Shown here piece by piece: positions 9,055 through 19,796 of a DNA stretch of 64,000 bases (its first letter is position 1; each line of letters starts with the position of its first letter). Position numbers and translations under genes: made by a program. The DNA lies in the NCBI GenBank assembly GCA_012934845.2, contig WNNJ02000492.1, positions 1 through 64,000 on the forward strand, written 5' to 3'. The notes under the pieces are model-generated. The model saw nothing but the letters and a program-made list of their open reading frames with translations, was not told where the DNA came from and searched no databases. Source of the DNA: Pomphorhynchus laevis. Lineage: Eukaryota; Acanthocephala; Palaeacanthocephala; Echinorhynchida; Pomphorhynchidae.

Positions 9055-11460
9055 TTGTAAGCGTCTTTCCAACTACAATTACAAACTAATCTCCACTGCC
9101 CCCACACATATACTTGGCGGGGCACTCAACATCATCGCTGTCCCCGATCATTTTGCTGCTTACACCTCACTGTCCACCTCTGATCCTGGTATATCCGATC
9201 ATTTTCTTATCACCCTTGACCTCACTCACAACCACACACCTCCTCACACACCTACAATCCTACGTCGCCCTTGCAGAAATCTTGACCTCTCCCTTCTCCG
9301 CTCTGCCTTACTTTAATCATCTCTATCATTACCCACAATAACATATTCATCTCCTCACGATCTCGCTTTTCTTTTCGACTCTGAACTCACATCTATTCTC
9401 AATCTTCTCTTGCCATTCAAGTCTCACCCACACCGTCGCTTGCACCGTGCCCCATGGTTTGACATCCAATGTCTACTCTCAAAGCGTCGACTCCGCCATG
9501 CTTTTCGAGTCTATCACCGCTCTCTCAGACGCGATTTCCGCTCGATCACTCCGTCTTTCCGTGATTCCTATCTTGCTCTTCGCCGGTCTCATCTCCACCT
9601 ACTACGTACCAAATGCAACTCCTTCTGGCAGCATAAAATCATCACTTCATTCAACTCTAAGACTATCTGGCATACTTTTAACTCAATCCTGGCTCGTTCC
9701 TCTATGCCTTGCAACATCAATGCTAAGATTATTCGCCATTTCTCCAGACTAAAGTATCCACGCTGCTCTCTCACACCCCGGTCTCCATCCTATCCCACTC
9801 TGCCCAGTCTACACTCATCCTTCCGGAACTCTTTCATCTTCTCCCTGTATCACCTACAGAAGTATCATCTGTCCTCATGTCCTTGCCCAACAAAACCTCA
9901 CCTGCCGATCCCCTGCCTACCCACATATTAAAATCTATATGCTCATCGATATCCCCATTTCTCAAACCTTGTTTAACTCCTCCATCCGCAGTCGTATCTT
10001 CCCTTCACACTGGAAATCCGCAATTGTTCGTCCCCTCCTTAAGAAACAATCGCTCGACCCCTCCCTTCCTTCTAGCTATCGCCCCATTTCACTACTCCCT
10101 ACTCTTTCAAAGCTCTTAGAACGCCTCATCTTAATACAAATCAACGCTTATCTCTCCTCATCCAATCTGTACCCTCCTTTCCAATCCGCTTTCCGCTCTA
10201 ATCACTCGACAGAAATCGCATGCATAAAAGTGTACAACGACTTACTCATTTCTCGAGACAAGGCTCTATATAGTGTTCTCATCTCCCTCGACCTCTCCTC
10301 CGCATTCGACATTGTCGACCACTCCGTTCTCCTTTCTCGCCTTCGTTATGATTACGGCTTTTCTTCCTCCTCCGTAGCTTGGTTCGCCTCATATCTATCC
10401 GACCGTTCCTTTCGCGTCTGTTCTAATTCATCATCCTCCCATCTCATCCCTATTTTTTGCGGGGTTCCACAAGGTTCAGTCCTAGGTCCCCTGCTTTTCT
10501 CTCTTTTGCTTGGCGATCTCTCTCCATTTATCAAACCTTACTCCTTTAACGTCATGCAATACGCCGATGATATTCTAATCTATGCTCATGCACCCGCACA
10601 TCGCATACACGATATCGGCATTTCTGTCTCCAACTGTCTTTCTTCTATCTACAAACGTCTCTCCAATCTCCATCTCGTTCTAAACGCCGAAAAGTCCAAA
10701 ATAATGTGGATCCTTCCCCGTAAACCAAGCATATCTCCTCCCATTGTATCTTTTGCCTCATCGATCATCCCTATAGTCCACAATCTCACTTTCTTAGGCT
10801 TTCATTTCGATGATCACCTTTCCCTTAAACTCTTCGTCCGTGACAAGGTCCGCTCGTCTAACTTAATTCTTCGTGACATCCGCCGTATCCGCCCCCTTAT
10901 CGACTTCCGTTCTTGTATGTCTCTTCTTTCATCGCTTCTTTTCCCTAAAATCGATTTCTGCCTTAGCCTGTTCGCCAATTCTCCAAAATCCATCATCCTA
11001 CCCCTACAACGAATAATCAACACCGCCGTTCGAGTGCTCTTTCGTCTCCGTCGCTTCGACCACACATCCACATATTTTGCCCAACTCTCCTGGCCCACCA
11101 TCCACATCCGCATCAAACTCCGCCTTCTTCTCGTTACCTTTCGTCTCATCGCTGTCGGCTCCCCATCGTTCATCAACCTTCCTTTCTTAGACGATACTCG
11201 CCCCAACTCGCTATCGCTTCGTTCCTGTCATACCCTCTTACTTCACGTTCCTAATTACTCTAACAACTACGGTCTCCGATCCTTCCTCGTCGCCGCCTCA
11301 CTTGCCTGGAATCAACTCCCTCTCGACGTCCGCCGCGCTCCCTCCTTTATCACATTCAAACACCTCCTCCGTTCACACCTTCTCGACACCTGATTCACAG
11401 TTTTGTTTTGTTGTGGTCATGTAAGCGTGCGCTGGCACGCATTTGCCACGTTAAAATATA
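9055..11460 (+). mobile_element. CR1/L2-like LINE, 5'-truncated
   Basis: Non-LTR retrotransposon beginning inside the apurinic-like endonuclease domain (YKLISTAPTHILGGALNII, then GISDHFLI around 9200) and running through the reverse transcriptase to a short 3' UTR. The C-rich plus strand contrasts sharply with the AT-rich surroundings. The endonuclease-RT linker is spread over several frames, with in-frame stops near 9315 and a frame change around 9950-9980. Related fragments lie at 38985-39765 (RT) and probably elsewhere in the window. Confidence 0.85.
9939..11393 (+). CDS. LINE reverse transcriptase, long open frame
   Basis: The 484-codon open frame covers most of the RT: SYRPISLLPTLSKLLERLI (finger), FQSAFRSNHSTE, SLDLSSAFDIVDHSVLL (catalytic Asp region), GVPQGSVLGPLLFSLLL, and the QYADDILIY catalytic motif. 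A thumb-like segment ending FLVAASLAWNQLPLDVR follows. The first ATG is arbitrary: the N-terminal RT segment (PLPTHILKSICSSISPFL) lies in another frame just upstream, so the element is not intact. It would copy its own RNA by target-primed reverse transcription if complete. The HSTE and YADD context resembles the CR1/L2 group. Confidence 0.85.
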   Translation: MLIDIPISQTLFNSSIRSRIFPSHWKSAIVRPLLKKQSLDPSLPSSYRPISLLPTLSKLLERLILIQINAYLSSSNLYPPFQSAFRSNHSTEIACIKVYNDLLISRDKALYSVLISLDLSSAFDIVDHSVLLSRLRYDYGFSSSSVAWFASYLSDRSFRVCSNSSSSHLIPIFCGVPQGSVLGPLLFSLLLGDLSPFIKPYSFNVMQYADDILIYAHAPAHRIHDIGISVSNCLSSIYKRLSNLHLVLNAEKSKIMWILPRKPSISPPIVSFASSIIPIVHNLTFLGFHFDDHLSLKLFVRDKVRSSNLILRDIRRIRPLIDFRSCMSLLSSLLFPKIDFCLSLFANSPKSIILPLQRIINTAVRVLFRLRRFDHTSTYFAQLSWPTIHIRIKLRLLLVTFRLIAVGSPSFINLPFLDDTRPNSLSLRSCHTLLLHVPNYSNNYGLRSFLVAASLAWNQLPLDVRRAPSFITFKHLLRSHLLDT

Positions 11461-12059
11461 TCCTTTTTTTATAATTCATTACGGTGATGCTTCTATTAAT
11501 TTCTTCCCCATGTATTACTTACATTTCTAACATTTTTCTATATAATTTAGAAGTCATCATTTAAACGTCGAGATATGCAATAGACAATTTAACCAGATAT
11601 CTCAACACAAACTATAGTGTTTGAAAAGTCATACCAAACATACTATGATGTTTTAAAAATTATTTCTTCTTTGATTATCTCGTTTAGCTTAAAAGTAATA
11701 TTTTTTTATTTGTAAAGAAGTAGTATATTCATATAGATATTTAATTTTATTTTTTAACTTATGAGATTATTTCAGACGCCATACCGAAAAGGCGTTTGTT
11801 AGAAACTAGACCTTGTAAAAGAAGACAAATTGTCTCAAATTCTGGTACTAGATCATTTAATTTATTAGTACTCATGGAAATGCTTTTATTAGATCTTATA
11901 TAATCGCTTGCATATACTCGTCACAATACTTGTTTGAATGTTGAACAAGGCGAATTTGGACCAGACAAGCTTCTATTCAAGTCTGATTTTGACATTGTTA
12001 TACTTGACGTATAATAATATACGTTAAGTATAATATATACGTTAAGTATAATAATATAC
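11461..12059. other. AT-rich spacer
   Basis: No gene or RNA recognised. Near 12009-12070 there are imperfect repeats of ATAATATACGTTAAGTAT, an AT-rich run next to the following LTR-like segment. Confidence 0.5.
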
Positions 12060-12600
12060 GTTATAATAATATATTTTAGATTTGTGAATAAAACCTTTCT
12101 TATCAGTTTTTGTCTCACTATGTCTGAAGAAGATAGATTGGACGTGAAATAAGAGAAGATGAATAGTGAAAAACAAGTGAGGTTATGTAAAGATGGAAAA
12201 TTTGTGAAAAATGCGCGTGGAGAGATGATGTCGAGATACTCTACAGTGAGTGAGAGTTGAAGTCAAAATTGTATGCAAATAAAGGATACTTGTGTAAAGT
12301 GGATGTGAAGAATCGATCTAAGGAGTGGGCGTGGATATTTGTGGTGAATGATACAATACGTCAGATTTATCTTTAGCAATACCGACAATGGATTTGAGAT
12401 TTTATGGACAAGATATGTACGCCAGCAGGACGTATGTGAAATGAAAAAAGATCATCTAACCGTGCCTGATTATTTAAAGCTATATACTCCTTTACATTTG
12501 CAATGATTACACACTACACGGTTCTGATAGTTTGCCTTTCTTCTTGATGCCTGACAAGAATCAGATGCAGATGCCATACCATCAAATGAAGGATGACAAG
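12060..12600 (+). mobile_element. LTR-retroelement fragment (fossil)
   Basis: Begins with the same LTR-end sequence as the Ty3 fossil at 22.4-31 kb (ATTTTAGATTTGTGAATAAA and following), then about 480 bp nearly identical to 31013-31580. It is broken and non-coding as it stands, with multiple breaks. The close match between the two copies suggests a fairly recent common source. It ends in a different repeat that starts at 12613. Confidence 0.6.
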
Positions 12601-12612
12601 TAGAGACAACAA

Positions 12613-12745
12613 AGATGACAAGCTTCTTAAAACAGTCAGCTAGTGTCCAGTTAGCGAGTACAGCAAAACAATATAATCATTTTAATTACAGCATATCAGG
12701 ATATAAGAACTCTGATAAACAAAAAGGTCGATAGGTCGACGAGTA
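12613..12745. repeat. Dispersed repeat shared with 21316-21450
   Basis: About 130 bp starting ACAAAGATGACAAGCTTCTT are nearly identical to 21316-21450, differing at only a few positions. Function unknown. At 12740-12790 a short AACGGTT-containing segment is repeated in tandem. Confidence 0.7.
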
Positions 12746-13412
12746 TAAACGGTTATTATAAACGGTTCTGACGAGTATAAACGGTTATTTATTTCAGCTG
12801 AAAATTCCGAACATATCGAGAGAAAATATTGAAACTTGGAAGTATTGAAAATATTGAAAATATTGATCTGGAAGAAATTACGCACATTTTTAAAAAAGAT
12901 TTAAATATAAGAATCGTATTTACCACACTTAAATTTCAATTTTAAATTTTAACTTGATATAAATATAAATTGTATAAAATATTATATAATTATTTGGTCT
13001 TGTTGGTTTAGAACAAGAAACCGTTTTGAAAAAAAATTATTTTGCAAAATACTATGTAATGATACATTCTTAATCTAGAAATAAGGTTTTTGGAGAAATC
13101 AGTTAAAGTAACGAAAAAGTTAATTTTAATTATTTTTAAATAAAATTAAAAATTAAATAATTTCACTCATATAAAATCATATATAATAAACTCATATAAA
13201 CTCATATATAAACTCATATAATTCACTCATATATTGCTTGAAATTTTCAGGTTTGAACGAGATTACTTTCAAAAAACCAAATAGTTCTGGTGAATATAAA
13301 CGATTTTTTATTTGAATTCAAATATTTTAACAAATAAGTAATTAACGAATATGATAGGTTGAGTTGTATAATAGACAGCTTTTGAAAAAAATAAAATACA
13401 AAAACTACTGAA
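12746..13412. other. AT-rich spacer
   Basis: Low-complexity AT-rich DNA, including CTCATATA-type repeats at 13165-13235. It probably contains the 3' UTR of the LIM gene next to 13412. Confidence 0.5.
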
Positions 13413-13763
13413 TTACAGCTGCTTGCTAGCCTTCATTTCCTCCTCGGCCTGTTTGCGGTTTCTGTCGTGTGGAAGAAGTTTATCGGCGAAGCAACCTTTG
13501 CAGTATATTTCTCCATCCTGATCTTTATATGTACCCAAAGTCAACGTTATATTGCAAGTTTTACATCTAAAGCACTTTTCGTGCCATTGCGAACTGCACG
13601 CACCAATTCTTTCCGCAGCATACACTGTGGTTCCACATCGTGAGCACTTTTCAATTGCTCCACCAAATTTCGGTCCCATTGTTTCTCCTTCATGCTCAGG
13701 AAAAGACTCAACATTGTCGATGTCGATCTTCGCAGTTGTCGTACGCGGCTGTTCAATGATCAT
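13413..13763 (-). CDS. Single LIM-domain protein, 116 aa
   Basis: One complete LIM zinc-binding domain at residues 40-91. Ligands in order are C40, C43, H61, C64, C67, C70, C88 and C91, with 17-residue spacings in both fingers. LIM domains mediate protein-protein contacts; the MGPKFGGA stretch just before the domain is reminiscent of CRP/muscle-LIM proteins, which act on actin cytoskeleton or in the nucleus. A short basic/acidic tail ends KASKQL. The frame is uninterrupted. A second Met at residue 29 sits exactly where CRP-type proteins start, so translation may begin there. It could be a retrocopy or a single exon of a larger gene. The region from codon 103 upward is duplicated at 13866-14423. 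Confidence 0.75.
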   Translation of the reverse strand: MIIEQPRTTTAKIDIDNVESFPEHEGETMGPKFGGAIEKCSRCGTTVYAAERIGACSSQWHEKCFRCKTCNITLTLGTYKDQDGEIYCKGCFADKLLPHDRNRKQAEEEMKASKQL

Positions 13764-14776
13764 GATCGTTTAGATAGGTTGCTGGGGCATTATTTATATG
13801 TTAGAAATCGGGCTGGCCTGGATTATTGGCAGTGTATCGGGAATTTGGTGCACTATCTCAGTCCTTCATGACACGGGGATTATTTCGCCGTACTCATTCA
13901 TTGGGGCATGGTTCTTGTTGTTGTCTTTGCAAACCGGTAGTCCCATCACATCACGAGTTCGGCTCGAAGCACAAGAGTCTGGCTCGAAGAGGCGTTTCCT
14001 GGGTTCACATGTTTCCTGGTGTCCACCATCAAATGTCGATATTGGGATCTGGTTAAGTGTCGTTGGCGTCGCCTTGGCATTGCTTTGGCGTTGCCTCTCA
14101 TTATTGCAATAGAGATGGTTTCTGTCGTGTGGAAGAAGTTTATCGGCGAAGCAACCTTTGCAGTATATTTCTCCATCCTGATCTTTATATGTACCCAAAG
14201 TCAACGTTATATTGCAAGTTTTACATCTAAAGCACTTTTCGTGCCATTGCGAACTGCACGCACCAATTCTTTTCGCAGCATACACTGTGGTTCCACATCG
14301 TGAGCACTTTTCAATTGCTCCACCAAATTTCGGTCCCATTGTTTCTCCTTCATGCTCAGGAAAAGACTCAACATTGTCGATGTCGATCTTCGCAGTTGTC
14401 GTACGCGGCTGTTCAATGATCATGATCGTTTAGATAGGTTGCTGGGGCATTATTTATATGTTAGAAATCGGGCTGGCCTGGATTATTGGCAGTGTATCGG
14501 GAATTTGGTGCACTATCTCAGTCCTTCATGACACGGGGATTATTTCGCCGTACTCATTCATTGGGGCATGGTTCTTGTTGTTGTCTTTGCAAACCGGTAG
14601 TCCCATCACATCACGAGTTCGGCTCGAAGCACAAGAGTCTGGCTCGAAGAGGCGTTTCCTGGGTTCACATGTTTCCTGGTGTCCACCATCAAATGTCGAT
14701 ATTGGGATCTGGTTAAGTGTCGTTGGCGTCGCCTTGGCATTGCTTTGGCGTTGCCTCTCATTATTGCAATAGAGAT
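13457..14776. repeat. 660-bp tandem duplication (two copies)
   Basis: Copy 1 is 13457-14116 and copy 2 is 14117-14776. Comparing by eye I find one difference: C in copy 1 near 13613 is T in copy 2, changing Glu to Lys. This implies a very recent duplication (or an assembly artefact). The unit contains the LIM coding region without its last codons plus about 300 bp of upstream sequence. The right edge of copy 2 abuts the 3' end of the RLE-type element. Confidence 0.9.
13866..14423 (-). CDS. Duplicate LIM protein with a replaced C-terminus, 185 aa
   Basis: The first 102 residues equal those of the gene at 13413-13763, apart from one Glu-to-Lys change, and include a full set of LIM zinc ligands. 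At the duplication junction the frame runs on into sequence that lies upstream of the first copy. This adds about 83 residues (from HLYCNNERQRQ to EYGEIIPVS) in place of KQAEEEMKASKQL. The new tail has no recognised domain. It may be a chance read-through, or the upstream block may be another exon of the same transcript. No intron border is evident. Confidence 0.55.
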   Translation of the reverse strand: MIIEQPRTTTAKIDIDNVESFPEHEGETMGPKFGGAIEKCSRCGTTVYAAKRIGACSSQWHEKCFRCKTCNITLTLGTYKDQDGEIYCKGCFADKLLPHDRNHLYCNNERQRQSNAKATPTTLNQIPISTFDGGHQETCEPRKRLFEPDSCASSRTRDVMGLPVCKDNNKNHAPMNEYGEIIPVS

Positions 14777-17640
14777 ACGCTGGTATAAATGCGTGATCGT
14801 CAGGCGTATCTGACTCCGCTTGTCCGGCTCATGTTATTTGCAACCCGTTTGATGGCCCTGTTTCCCTCTTCATTTCATCCCCCAAACGACTTCACTACAG
14901 CGGCTGAGAATATATACCCCGCTGCTTCGACCCTGCTCTTGTACTTTCGGTCTTTAACATTAGCCGCGTACGATGTAGCGGCAGCGAGCTGCGCGTTAGC
15001 AGCTGAGCGACGGTATGCCGTCTGTTGGGGGTGAGTGACTGCAAAGTCGATTGCATGGGGAGGGTCCCCATAAAATAGGATGTCTGCCGGCCGTTCACGT
15101 AGGTCCGGGATAATACCTCGCACTTCCAGAGCTACATCCATCCGGGCTGATTGTGCGGCTGCGAATACCACGTCACGAATAGCATTATGCCGCAGTCCTT
15201 GGTAACCCCCGTATTGGCATGTTAGCGAGTGTATGCCTTCCTTATCAGCTATGCACATGCAGCGGCCGCATCTATAATTATTTTCGTGTAAAGGAATCCC
15301 ACTGTGGGGGTGTTAATTCAGTTCCAGATGCCGCATTTGGTACAGCACTAAGCAAAGCCCCAGCTTTTGGACACGACACTGCATGTAGTCGGGCACGATC
15401 CATTTCGCTAGATGATTGTATCAGCTGTGTCGAGGCGAGATTTTCAATCACGCGTAAGGTTGATGATTGACCGCCCTCTGTAGACGGTATAAAGTGAGAT
15501 TCCACTTTGGTTCTAAGGGTGGCTAATGCCTCTGAATAGCCAGGAAAAAGTGTAGGATCCAGACTGTATTCTTCTCCGACCTGCATCACGCTATGTATAA
15601 ATGCGCTCTGGACATGCGCCGCATTGCATCTGAGGCCAAATCCACCCAGACGGATTGAGAGTGTCATCTGTGATTTTGCTGTTTCGTGTAGTTGACACGC
15701 GCATATTTTCTTAAAGGCGCTGGCGATTTGTCTGTCGAATGACTGACAAAACGTTTTTGTAATCCTTGGATCAACTGAACGGAGAAGGTGGTTTATCCTG
15801 GACAAGGAAGCGCAGTGTTTGAGTAGGAGGTATCCGACTTGAGGGTCTGGCAGCTTGGCTACTGCATCGATTGTCTGGATTAGCGGTGGCAGAATCTCGT
15901 TTGTCAGGTGGGTTTCCATGAAGGACTCGTCACCCATGGGTATGCCTAACAAGTGCATGTTTCCAGAGGTGTTCTCCGAAACCACCTCGGATAGTAGGGC
16001 CAAGCAAGAGCTTATGGCTTCAGGCGTGCCGATGACCTCTGTCTTTCGCCAGTTTAGCTGCAATTTAATCGCCTTGAAACTCGTGTCTAGCCAGCCGAGT
16101 GCGGATGCGATTGCCGAAGGCGTCCCGCCGACTATGCCATCGTCCAGGTACCACATGTTGAGGTGTATTCCAGGATATGAGAAACGTGTTCAATCGTTTT
16201 CTTAATGGTCAACGCGAAGATGAACGGGCCCAACGTGTCACTCTGCTGGACTCCTTCACATGAATTGAGAGGGTCCTGCGGGCCGAAACGAAGGGGTGCC
16301 TTGCACTTGTATGAAAAGTCAAACCATGGCAAGAGCTCCAGGACGTTCTCTCGGACCGCCGCTCGTTAGTGCGCTCTGGACAATGAGTTAAAGGCGTTTG
16401 AAAGATCGATCTTTGCCCAGGTTCAGTTGTTGTCGTTGGCGTAAAGTTCGTGGATTCGTCGGATGTTGTGAACGATCCTTTCCACTGCGTTTGGGGTTGC
16501 TACCCCTAGTTGTGTTAGTTGTAAGAGACCACCGAAACGTTTACGGAGTTGGAGACATATGCATTTCGAGCAGAGACGGTGTAGAGTTTCGCCAACAGCA
16601 ATTGATCTTATACCCCCGTCATTTTTGGGAAGTGCGATCAAGTTAACGCCGGCAATGTAAGGCGCCACTTCAGAGGGTGCTAGTACCGCCAGAAGGTGGT
16701 TGACAAGGTGCGTCAGATTCTCTGCTAGCGAACCGCCGCTATTTGCTCGTAACATGTCCTGGAGATGCTCCGGTCTTAGCCCCAGGCAACCTAGTCCCGA
16801 CGCTAAAGGAAAAGAGTTGACCGCGGCAATGACGGTCTCGCGGCCTACAGATATAGACAAAATCGGATTGTTTGAAAGTCGTTCTATAAGATTAGGTGAG
16901 GATAGTGGCTGATCACGCCAGATGCTGTATGTCAGGGGATGTAGTATTTGCAGTGCTGTCCGTGCTTGTGTAGATGGGCTGACTTCCTCCTGAAACCAAA
17001 CGCTGGAGTGATTTACCGTAATTCCCATGCTTAGTCAGGTTGATACAAGCAATTTCTGAATTGCCGTTTAGTTGACGGTTTGCATATCTGTGTGGCGTTT
17101 GTATTATGGATAGCACATCTGTTGAAGCGGTTGCCGCGTAGGCTCTAATTGATTCGCAAATGTGCTTCTCGAGCTTATATCGACCTTTGCATGTTGTGGG
17201 CATTGGGCCACTGAAGCATGATTTTGCGAAGAGCAGCAACTTTGTCCATGAACTGACATCTCCGATCTGCAGTGCATGTTTGATATTGTGACAGAAATAG
17301 GTGGCTGCTAGAACACGTGCTTTGTACGGAATGCGTATGACTGTTGTTGATTCTCTGCGCCAACATGATTGAAGACATGATAGACGGTTCGAAGCGTCGA
17401 CTCGAGCGCTTGGAATTGCTAATGTTGGAGTTATGACTTCTGTCGTGGCTTCATTTGGTTGGACCTTGGACGCATAGTCGAAACAGCCGAATCCCTCGCC
17501 CGAACCTGGACACCTTGAATCTCTGAGCTTATGAAAGCGGAAGCATCCATTAGTTGTCAAAACGATGTCCCTCTGGCAGATGCGACAGGGCAGCTTACCT
17601 CTGATAATATCATTTTAATCTTGTCCATCGTACGCCATTG
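14777..17640 (-). mobile_element. RLE-type non-LTR retrotransposon (Utopia-like)
   Basis: Read from 17640 down: a CCHC-like zinc finger (LPCRICQRDIVLTTNGCFRF), a conserved linker (PYKARVLAATYFCHNI), and an RT with LIALPKNDGGIRSIAVGETL, a GVQQSDTLGPFIFAL block and a YLDDG catalytic motif. A long C-terminal domain with a CxC...H...C knuckle follows (CGRCMCIADKEGIHSLTC). It ends in a restriction-like endonuclease segment (IPDLRERPADILFYGD, then HAIDFAVTHP). This domain order is that of RLE-bearing elements; the details recall Utopia, whose members insert into U2 snRNA genes. No U2 sequence is seen beside it. Frames are broken in several places (about 17030, 16380, 16140 and 15280), so it is a pseudogene. 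The 5' end is taken at the first trace of similarity. Confidence 0.75.
15278..16156 (-). pseudogene. RT palm/thumb and connection of the RLE element
   Basis: The 292-codon frame starts at MWYLDDGIVGG, the RT catalytic YxDD box, and continues through LNWRKTEVIG (thumb) and a helical connection with LLKHCASLSRINHLLRSVDP. It runs up to the point just before the zinc knuckle, which continues in another frame at 14875-15258 with the endonuclease-like domain. The finger and palm segments lie at 16423-17028 and the N-terminal zinc finger at 16913-17610. Together these carry the RT and endonuclease functions for target-primed insertion. Confidence 0.75.
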
Positions 17641-18357
17641 TGTTTGGTAACATTGTAAGTAAGTTTGTAATTGCCAAGCGTCTTAGAGTCGGCAAACGTG
17701 AGCGAGCCGCCGGTTGATTGTAGATTTGCTGTGGCGAATTTGACTGTATTGATGTATGTTATTTATTGTAATTTGCTAGAACACTTATGAACACCTATTA
17801 ATTGAACGATTGTATGTATAATATATCCCAAATTTTTTTAAGGTAATTAAAAAAATTTAATAAGTAATTCAATTTTCAATTTACGATAAATTTTCATATT
17901 ATAACACGTACAAATTTTTATCATTTTTGAATTCTACACTGTAAAATGATCGTACTTTAATTATACTTTAATTCAATCCGTAGATAAAATGATATGTCAT
18001 TTTATTGATACATAATTTAGAAATATTTTAACTTGATCTTGAAGAAATAACGCACATTTTTTAAAAATTGGCAAAGACTTCACACCCTTTCCCTATTGAG
18101 AAGGAAATATTTAACTAAAATATATCCTTAATAAAGTATATAAAATATAAATAAAATATACCATTAATCAAAGTTATATATAAAGTTATAAGAACGCTCG
18201 TAAGTTGCTCGCTTGGCTTATCTAGCTAGCAATGCGTTTATATATTTTGATCGTTTAACAAAAAACAGGCAATACAAATATGTATTTATTTCAACGTTTA
18301 ACCTATCGGCTTCGTCATTAAAATTGTAAGTATTTATTATATTCAAGAATTTTTTAA
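17641..18357. other. Spacer, partly element 5' flank
   Basis: 17641-17800 is GC-richer and may be the 5' UTR of the RLE element. The rest is AT-rich with no gene seen. Confidence 0.4.
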
Positions 18358-18695
18358 CCAGTGGAGATCATAGAATCGGGACTGGTGATCATTTGATGGA
18401 TTCTTTCATTTATTTTGCCAATTTTGCTAGATCACACAAGATGATTTCGCAGCAGAAACGAGCCACGGTATCATTACTTTAATAATTTTAACTTCATACA
18501 CCTTGGATCACATCATGTAAGAATTTAGCCTGACATATTGATATTGTTTCGTCCACTACTGTCGTGCAATGGTACACTCGGCCTTATCAGAAAAATATGT
18601 ACCGCTGTAGTTTCCTTTTGAATCCAATTTGCACAGTTAGATTTGAACTTAGGTTCTTGCGATTGGTGTGTGTACGCCTTAAGATACCAAATTAG
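18358..18695 (-). mobile_element. tRNA-derived SINE with a hammerhead core, copy 3
   Basis: On the minus strand: a tRNA-like head with TTAAGGCGTACAC and a B-box-like GTTCAAATC, the hammerhead region (18532-18600), then a tail with GATCTAGCAAAATTGGC and AAATAAATGAAAGAATCC. The order and sequence match copies 1 and 2. The 3' end is near 18358. Confidence 0.65.
18532..18600 (-). ncRNA. Hammerhead core, decayed (SINE copy 3)
   Basis: CTGATAA (600-594; the invariant G is replaced by A), GGCC and GGAC flanking the variable loop, GAAAC (550-546), and GTC (534-532) followed by AGGC. The loop GTGTACCATTGCACG is shared with copy 2. The core change should abolish cleavage by this copy. Confidence 0.45.
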
Positions 18696-18725
18696 TTTTG
18701 ACAAAATCCTTAGTCATTTTAAGAA

Positions 18726-18797
18726 CTGACGAAGGAACTTTCTACAACTGACGAAGTTGTAAAGCTTTCTACACCTGACCAAGGCTTTTGCCGAAAC
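18726..18797 (+). other. Triplicated CTGACGA motif ending in a hammerhead-like hairpin
   Basis: CTGACGAAG occurs at 18726 and 18748, and CTGACCAAGG at 18775. The last is followed by GGC-TTTT-GCC-GAAAC (783-797), a short stem II and the GAAA core. One core base differs (C for G). The arrangement resembles Penelope-like-element ends, and the truncated PLE lies just downstream on the other strand. Confidence 0.4.
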
Positions 18798-19107
18798 TAG
18801 TTTTGTTCAAAATCATCATAAATTTTTGTTGTTTAAATAATTAAAATCTGATATTATTGCACAGAATCAGAGTAGAAAAGGGATCACAACAGACCGTTTA
18901 CATGATAACGATTATTGGGAGATTAACTTTCAAGTTGACACTTTTATTTTTCAATTTTTAATACCAAATCTGTGGTAATATTTCTGTGGAAAACATAAAT
19001 ATTTCGTGATAAGCCGTTCTCTGATGATCCATAAATAAATTCAAATATATAGTTATTGCGGAACAAAGAAGCAGAAATTATCATTTATTTGATAAAAAAA
19101 ATTCGGT

Positions 19108-19136
19108 ATTTCGATAGCTCCTGCTATCATCATCAG
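19108..19136 (-). other. PLE terminal hairpin with hammerhead-like core
   Basis: On the minus strand CTGATGATGATAGC, a short loop, then GCTATCGAAAT: GATAG pairs with CTATC between CTGATGA and GAAA. Penelope-like elements are known to carry hammerhead motifs in their terminal regions. The extra bases after CTGATGA and the weak stem III make activity doubtful. Confidence 0.45.
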
Positions 19137-19577
19137 AATTACAATAAAATGTTTCACAAATTTCGTGCTTACAACATTTATACAAAAATACCAGCATTGA
19201 TGTTCCCCGCATTTCTACTTAAAAGAAAAAGAAAATACCGAGAAACAAAACAATCATACACTAAAAGTTACACACATTTCAAAACAACGAAAAATGAAAA
19301 TTAAAATTAAAATCATAGCACACATTTTAAAACAACGAAAAATGAAAAATAAAATTAAAATCATAACATAAGTGACAAAAAACATACGAATTTAATAATA
19401 AAAATGATGTAATAGTAGAGTAATAAATTATATTTTAATCTAAACCAAAACAAAATATTAATACAATTAGAAAAAAAACAAATAAATCGAAAAAATTAAA
19501 ATAATGTAATATTGGAATAATAAATTATAATTTAAGATTTTAATCGGATTTGTTATTAAGCATTAAATTAGGTTCTT

Positions 19578-19796
19578 TTATGTAGCAAAATACGCTTCTT
19601 GAATAATGCGAGATAACTTGTTACTTTCAAATGATAAAATAGATGCATTTTCAAAATCAACAGAATGATTCAAACTAACAAAATGCTGAGCACCAGCATT
19701 AGAATTGGTCCCTTTACGTACATTATAATTATGTTGTTTAATACGCTTAACCAAACCTTGACCCGTTTGACCAACATATACCTTCGCATTTTTCAT
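19578..19796 (-). pseudogene. GIY-YIG endonuclease domain of the PLE
   Basis: The 72-residue frame contains VYVGQTGQGLVKRIKQHN, the GIY-YIG signature (Y-V-G, then R and H), followed by HFVSLNHSVDFENASIL. This domain order fits the endonuclease that Penelope-like elements use to nick target DNA. The first half of the domain is in a different frame (19793-19850), so the gene is broken here. Confidence 0.7.

Noticed and set aside
13798-14716. Plus-strand ORFs across the LIM duplication
   Set aside because: Antisense shadows that simply repeat with each 660-bp copy.
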